Positions 60,092-64,000 of a stretch of 64,000 bases of DNA are shown here, in pieces (position 1 is the stretch's first letter; each line of letters opens with the position of its first letter). The notes below the pieces were generated by a model. It made no database searches, was not told where the DNA came from, and saw nothing but the letters and a program-made list of their open reading frames with translations. The position numbers were made by a program, and so were the translations under genes. The stretch is from Bog-532 sp965277615 (GTDB lineage: Bacteria; Actinomycetota; Actinomycetes; Streptosporangiales; Streptosporangiaceae), in assembly GCA_965277615.1 (NCBI GenBank), contig CBDIDG010000005.1, positions 2,418,001 to 2,482,000 on the forward strand. The letters run 5' to 3'.

Positions 60092-60841
60092 GTGCAAGAG
60101 GCGGACGCAGGGCAGGATCAGGCCATGCGGGACAACGTGCCGGCGGTTCCGCCGGCCGGGCCCTCGCAGACTCTGTCTCGCGGGCTGAGCGCTCTGGAGG
60201 TCATCGCGGAGGCGGAGAAGCCGATCGGGATGGCGCAGCTCGCCGCGCGCCTTGGCCTGCACCGGTCCATCACCTACCGGATCGTCCGCACGCTGGAGGA
60301 GCACCGGCTCGTGGTCCGCACCGCGGACGGCGGCCTCGCGCCGGGTACGCGGCTCGCCGTGCTCGCCCGCGCGGTCTCGCGTGACCTGCAGTCGGCGGCA
60401 CTGCCCGAGCTCACCGCGGTGGCGAACGAACTGGGCATGACCGCGTTCGTGGCCGTCCTGGACGCCGCCGACGTCATCGCGCTGGTCAGCGTAGAGCCCA
60501 GGCACGCCGCCGCGCCGGTCGCGCAGCGGCCGGGAACCCGCCATCCGCTGCGCCGCGGCGCTCCCGGCGCCGCCATCCAGGCGGCCCTTACCCCGCAGGA
60601 AAGGGCCGCCTTCGGCGGCGAGCTCCTGCGCGATGAGGCGTTCTTCCGCGACTTCCCTGGCTACGCCACCAGCCACGACGAGGTAATCAAAGGTCTTTCG
60701 TCGGTCGCCGTGCCGCTGCGGGTGCCCGCGCAGCCCGCAGCGGCGATCGCAGTGGTCTACCTTGACCGGGGCACCGACACCGCGGTCGTGGCGCGGCGGC
60801 TCCAGCAGGCCGCGGCAGCCGTGGCTCGTGAGCTCACCTAG
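60092..60841 (+). CDS. IclR-family regulator of the hpa operon
   Basis: 249 residues. The N-terminal winged helix is SQTLSRGLSALEVIAEAEKPIGMAQLAARLGLHRSITYRIVRTLEEHRLVV. The ligand-binding domain shows TAFVAVLDAADVIALVSVEPR, RHPLRRGAPGAAIQAAL and TSHDEVIKGLSSVAVPLRVPAQPAAAIAVV. The GTG at 60092 has GGGAGG upstream; an ATG at 60125 is the alternative. It probably represses or activates the divergent hpa operon in response to a hydroxyphenylacetate compound through the palindrome at 60030. Confidence 0.88.
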   Translation: MQEADAGQDQAMRDNVPAVPPAGPSQTLSRGLSALEVIAEAEKPIGMAQLAARLGLHRSITYRIVRTLEEHRLVVRTADGGLAPGTRLAVLARAVSRDLQSAALPELTAVANELGMTAFVAVLDAADVIALVSVEPRHAAAPVAQRPGTRHPLRRGAPGAAIQAALTPQERAAFGGELLRDEAFFRDFPGYATSHDEVIKGLSSVAVPLRVPAQPAAAIAVVYLDRGTDTAVVARRLQQAAAAVARELT

Positions 60842-60863
60842 TGCTCCCCGAATGATCGGCCGA

Positions 60864-61697
60864 TTATTTTATCACAGTTCCAGCGTCGACGGGAAGCGCA
60901 ACCCCGGTGACGTAACGGGCCTCAGGTGAGGCGAGCCAGCACACCGCGCTGGTCACGTCGGCGGCCTCGATCCACGGCACCGGCAGGACGTTGAGCGAGG
61001 CGAAGACCGGCTCGACATCGGCGCGGCCCGGGGCCTCCAGGTCGGGACGGAACATACGGTATGACTCCGGCCAGTGCACCATGTCGGTGTCGACGGTGGT
61101 GGGCAGCACACAGTTCACCCGGATGCCGCGGGGTCCGAACTCGTTGGCCAGCGACCGCATGAGACCGAGCAGGCCGCTCTTGGACGCGGAGTAATGCGCC
61201 ATGTTCGGCGGTCCTTTTATTCCAGCCGCCGAACTGGTGATTACCAAAGATCCGGCCCCGCGGTCCAGCAGGTGCGGCAGGCAGGCGGAGACCGTGTTCC
61301 ACGTCCCGGTCAGGTTGACGTCGATCACGGCCTGCCAATCCTGTGCGGTGATGTCCAGCGCCGACTTGAGCTGGATGATTCCGGCGTTGGCGACAACGAC
61401 GTCGAGGCCGCTCAGCTCGGCGACGGCGGCGTCGATCGCCGCGCGCAGGCGCCCAGCATCCCGTACGTCGGCCCGCGCCGCGACCGCCCGCCGTCCCGCC
61501 GCCCGCACGAGCGCGGCGGTCTCCTCGAGCTGGGCGGGCGCCGCCTGATCGTATGGAGCCTCGGGAATGTCAGCGCAGATGTCGATGACGATCACATCGG
61601 CGCCCTCGCGTGCGAGCTGTTCGGCGTGCGAGCGCCCCTGGCCGCGGGCGGCGCCGGTGACCAGCGCAACCATGCCGGAGAACCGGCCATCGCTCAT
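60864..61697 (-). CDS. SDR-family oxidoreductase, mycofactocin-coupled type
   Basis: 277 residues. The cofactor motif is ALVTGAARGQGRSHAEQLAREGADVIVIDICADI, with the extra DICADI...Y insertion typical of SDRs whose NAD is tightly bound and re-oxidised through mycofactocin. NAG is in VVVANAGIIQL, catalytic Ser in VITSSAAGIKG, and Tyr/Lys in MAHYSASKSGLLG. It would oxidise an alcohol, perhaps produced by the neighbouring catabolic enzymes. It is convergent with the IclR gene. No mycofactocin biosynthesis gene is in the window. Confidence 0.88.
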   Translation of the reverse strand: MSDGRFSGMVALVTGAARGQGRSHAEQLAREGADVIVIDICADIPEAPYDQAAPAQLEETAALVRAAGRRAVAARADVRDAGRLRAAIDAAVAELSGLDVVVANAGIIQLKSALDITAQDWQAVIDVNLTGTWNTVSACLPHLLDRGAGSLVITSSAAGIKGPPNMAHYSASKSGLLGLMRSLANEFGPRGIRVNCVLPTTVDTDMVHWPESYRMFRPDLEAPGRADVEPVFASLNVLPVPWIEAADVTSAVCWLASPEARYVTGVALPVDAGTVIK

Positions 61698-61854
61698 GAG
61701 CGGGTCCTTTCCCGGGAAGAGTCCGTCAGCATCCTATGGAGCGGACGCCCGGCCTCCGCGATGGCGCGTCTCGGTGAGCGAAATACGCCCCGCGACCGCT
61801 GCACCGAAGCTGCCTACGATCCGTTCAACGGCGTCCATGGATGCGAGGGAGCCA

Positions 61855-62958
61855 GTGATCGGCGACACGGTCGTGGTCAACGCGGTAGCACATGCTTACA
61901 ATCTCGCCGACGACAATCTGGTCGGCGAGACGGGCCGGATGGTACGAGACGCGTTCTATGGAATTCACACCCGGTACAACCCGCCGGGCGCGCGGCTGCC
62001 ACGGCAGGCGTTCTGCACCGATCAGAGCGCGGAATTGCTGGCCCGCACGCACTTCGCGGAAAGCCCTGTCGACCTGCTCGTGTACCACACACTGCGGCTC
62101 GACTCGCTGTTCGCGGACGGACTGTGCTCGCTGGACAAGGCCCTCGAGCTGACCGAACGCTGGCCAGATCGCGTAGTGACCTATCTCGGCGTGGACCCGA
62201 CGCTCGGCCTGGACGTGGCGCTGGCGGATCTCGCTCGCCAGCAAGCGGCCCTGCCCGCGGCGATCGGCGTAAAGCTGTACCCCGACCAGCTCGCTCCGTA
62301 CCGCACGTTCCGGATGGACGATCCCCGGCTCATGTTCCCGCTGTACGCGCGGATCGCCGAAATGGGGCTGCGTGTGGTCGCCGTGCACAAAGCCCTGCCG
62401 AACGGCCCGGTGCCGCTCGCCCCTTACCGGATCGACGATGTCGAGGGGGCCGCCATGCACTTTCCCGAGCTGAACTTCGAGATCGTCCACGCCGGCATGG
62501 CGTTCACCACCGAAACGGCCCTGGCGATAGCGCGGTTCCCGAACGTGTACGCCAACCTGGAGGTGACCACGCTGCTGCTGGCGGTGGCACCAAGGCTGTT
62601 CGCGGAGACGCTGGCCGAGCTGCTGCACTGGGCCGGCCCGGGCAAGCTGTTGTACTCCGACGGCGCGCTGTTCGCCCACCCCGCGCATATCGCCGAGCGT
62701 TTCGCCGCCTTCACGCTGCCCGAGGACCTGCTGGACAAGTACGGCATCGCTCAGCTCACCGGCTCCGACCGGGCCGCGATCATGGGCGGTAACTACGCTG
62801 CCATGGCCGGGCTCGACCTGTCCGGGATTACGCGGCGCCAAGACGGCGACGAGTGGAGCAGGAGGCGCCGTGAGCACGGGCCTGACGCCCCGTTCACCGC
62901 GTGGTGTGAGCTCGCGGGTGCAGGGCCGGCTGCCGGTGCCGGTGACCCTCGTGACTGA
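61855..62958 (+). CDS. Amidohydrolase family protein (PF04909-like), copy 2
   Basis: 367 residues, homologous to the protein at 43280. It begins VIGDTVVVNAVAHAYNLADDN and shares VTYLGVDPTLGLDVALADL, AIGVKLYPDQLAPYRTFRMD, MGLRVVAVHKALPNGPVPLAPY, FPELNFEIVHAGMAFTTETAL, FPNVYANLEVTTLL and GKLLYSDGALFAHP. Conserved His residues in VAHAYN, VHKA and VHAG could bind metal. The GTG at 61855 with GAGGGAG upstream is preferred; an ATG at 61837 is possible. Its 3' end overlaps the DUF59 gene by 89 bases, so the two are cotranslated. Confidence 0.83.
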   Translation: MIGDTVVVNAVAHAYNLADDNLVGETGRMVRDAFYGIHTRYNPPGARLPRQAFCTDQSAELLARTHFAESPVDLLVYHTLRLDSLFADGLCSLDKALELTERWPDRVVTYLGVDPTLGLDVALADLARQQAALPAAIGVKLYPDQLAPYRTFRMDDPRLMFPLYARIAEMGLRVVAVHKALPNGPVPLAPYRIDDVEGAAMHFPELNFEIVHAGMAFTTETALAIARFPNVYANLEVTTLLLAVAPRLFAETLAELLHWAGPGKLLYSDGALFAHPAHIAERFAAFTLPEDLLDKYGIAQLTGSDRAAIMGGNYAAMAGLDLSGITRRQDGDEWSRRRREHGPDAPFTAWCELAGAGPAAGAGDPRD

Positions 62959-63400
62959 TCTGACGTGGACCGACGTCGAGCGCGCGCTGGGGCGGGTGCA
63001 CGACCCGTGTTCGCTGGCCGCTGACTCACCGGTCTCGATTACGGACCTGGGCCTGGTCACCGGATGGTCGGCGGACGGTGAAACGCTGCGGGTATCAATC
63101 GCTGCGACCGGACCCGGCTGCACCTTCCTGGGAAAGATCGCCGATGCGGCGCGGGCAGAACTGCTCACGCTCCGGGGAGTCCGGGAGGTGCGAGTTGACC
63201 TCGACACCGAATTCATCTGGGACCCGGGCCGGATAAGCCCGGCGGCACGCGCGGCGCTGGCCCGCCGCCGTACCGTCCTGGCCGGCGAGACGATTCCCTA
63301 CGCCCGCCGGACGGGTCCTGACCGAGACCGGCGTAATTCGGCCACTCCTGAGGACGGATCCGCTCCGTCTCCTCACGGCCGCGATCGCCGGACGCACTAA
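62870..63400 (+). CDS. DUF59/MIP18-family metal-sulfur cluster assembly protein (PaaD-like)
   Basis: 176 residues. The DUF59 core is VHDPCSLAADSPVSITDLGLVTGWSADGETLRVSIAATGPGCTFLGKIADAARAELLTLRGVREVRVDL, ending FIWDPGRISPAARAAL. The family Cys of TxPGC is kept in TGPGCTF. Relatives (SufT, PaaD, MIP18) help insert Fe-S or other metal-sulfur clusters into enzymes. A charged tail of about 40 residues follows. The GTG at 62870 has AGGAGG upstream, inside the amidohydrolase gene. The partner is presumably that amidohydrolase or an oxygenase elsewhere. Confidence 0.85.
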   Translation: MSTGLTPRSPRGVSSRVQGRLPVPVTLVTDLTWTDVERALGRVHDPCSLAADSPVSITDLGLVTGWSADGETLRVSIAATGPGCTFLGKIADAARAELLTLRGVREVRVDLDTEFIWDPGRISPAARAALARRRTVLAGETIPYARRTGPDRDRRNSATPEDGSAPSPHGRDRRTH

Positions 63401-63404
63401 GGCG

Positions 63405-64000
63405 TCATCGCGAGGCAGGATTCTGCCAGGCCGGGACGTTTCGTTCGATGAATGCGCTGAGGTCGGTTGCGGGCCGGCCCAGGAGGGTCTCGATGGTGGG
63501 GTCCACCGTCTCGGAGTCACCCTTCCGCAAGCCGAGATGCAGGATGGTCTGCACGGCGATCTGCGGGACCGGCACGCCGCGCCGGTGGAGGTGGCGGACG
63601 TAACCCAGCACCGACGCCGGCTGGTACTGGATCACGGTTCCGAGCGCGTCCGTGAGCAGCGAGGCGACCTCGACGAAGCTCACCGCCCGCGGACCAGTCA
63701 GCGTGTATCCCTTCCCCTGGTGAGCAGCCGGGTCCTTGAATACTTGGGCTGCGACCTCGCCCAGGTCCTTGACGTCGATGAACGCGACCAGTCCCGACCC
63801 GGCCGGAACGTACAGCCGGTGGGCGTCACGAATGTCAGCGCGGTAGGCATCGGTGAGGTTTTGGGCGAAGAACCCGGGCCGCAGTATGGTCCAGGCCAGC
63901 CCGCTGGCCATGAGGTGGCGCTCCGCCCGGTGGTGGGGCACGATCTTGTTGGTGTCCGCTCCCTGGACCGAGGAGAACACGATGTGGCGGATGCCGGCTT
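63405..64000 (-). CDS. NmrA-like NAD(P)-binding protein (partial, N-terminus beyond the right edge)
   Basis: The visible 198 residues are the C-terminal two thirds of an atypical SDR of the NmrA/QOR2 type. They start in GIRHIVFSSVQGADTNKIVPHHRAERHLMASGLAWTILRPGFFAQNLTDAY, then GSGLVAFIDVKDLGEVAAQVF and GKGYTLTGPRAVSFVEVASLLTDALG, with a C-terminal helix set ending FIERNVPAWQNPASR. The Rossmann GxxGxxG lies off the window. It is convergent with the DUF59 gene. The decayed gene at 20926 is a paralogue. Confidence 0.85.
   Translation of the reverse strand, partial: AGIRHIVFSSVQGADTNKIVPHHRAERHLMASGLAWTILRPGFFAQNLTDAYRADIRDAHRLYVPAGSGLVAFIDVKDLGEVAAQVFKDPAAHQGKGYTLTGPRAVSFVEVASLLTDALGTVIQYQPASVLGYVRHLHRRGVPVPQIAVQTILHLGLRKGDSETVDPTIETLLGRPATDLSAFIERNVPAWQNPASR

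Noticed and set aside
1..64000. CRISPR array, tRNA or rRNA genes
   Set aside because: No regularly spaced repeats, cloverleaf-like sequences or rRNA segments were noticed. A covariance-model search would be decisive.

Overview
The window is high-GC DNA from an Actinomycetota chromosome, probably a filamentous actinomycete of the Streptosporangiales or Pseudonocardiales type. This rests on strong GC bias at third codon positions, many GTG starts, densely overlapping operons, an IclR/PaaX regulator set, an actinobacterial QcrB, a mycofactocin-type SDR and an ECF sigma/Asp23 stress locus. No rRNA, tRNA or CRISPR was seen.

Layout. 0-5.5 kb: respiratory and small-enzyme genes (NDH-2 and an MFS pump, divergent from an orphan cytochrome b, a RidA protein and a muconolactone-isomerase-like protein). 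5.7-9.6 kb: a DnaQ-like exonuclease gene truncated by an IS3 element, followed by an IS30 relic that carries a second IS3 element inside it. 9.7-21.9 kb: an accessory region with an MFS transporter, a GIY-YIG/DUF4357 protein, orphan membrane proteins, a DUF6602-like nuclease candidate, an intact IS1380 with a TTAG target duplication, a frameshifted tyrosine recombinase, and relics of GntR, NmrA and HTH genes. 22-27.3 kb: envelope and general stress genes (YihY, PRC-barrel/DUF2382, ECF sigma factor, Asp23 proteins), one of them a deleted pseudogene.

27.7-53 kb: a catabolic region. A PaaX-like regulator and a berberine-bridge-type oxidase stand divergent to a sugar-type ABC importer and an acyl-CoA-dehydrogenase-like flavoprotein. 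After a divergent flavin reductase comes a chain of fifteen plus-strand genes in which stop and start codons mostly overlap or nearly touch. It holds five alpha/beta hydrolases if the one beyond the IS110 is counted, three LLM flavin monooxygenases, a D-2-hydroxyacid dehydrogenase, a SnoaL-like protein, an MDR oxidoreductase, an amidohydrolase, a NifU-like protein, an IclR regulator, a Rieske oxygenase, a 39-residue membrane protein, an M20-like protein and an MhpB-like extradiol dioxygenase. An IS110 element has landed in the 2-nt gap before the MhpC-like hydrolase. The gene set fits uptake of a small molecule, reductive-flavin and Rieske oxygenation, meta ring cleavage and hydrolysis. The substrate cannot be told from sequence.

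53-61 kb: a minus-strand homoprotocatechuate (4-hydroxyphenylacetate) meta-cleavage operon in the order hpaC, hpaB, FAH-RraA fusion, DapA-like hpaI, hpaE, hpaD. It is divergent from an IclR regulator across a near-perfect palindrome. 61-64 kb: a mycofactocin-type SDR, a second amidohydrolase overlapped by a DUF59 metal-sulfur protein, and a partial NmrA-like gene. The most interesting signals are the twice-seen pairing of an amidohydrolase with a Fe-S carrier protein, and several enzymes in the large operon that lack their family's catalytic residues.
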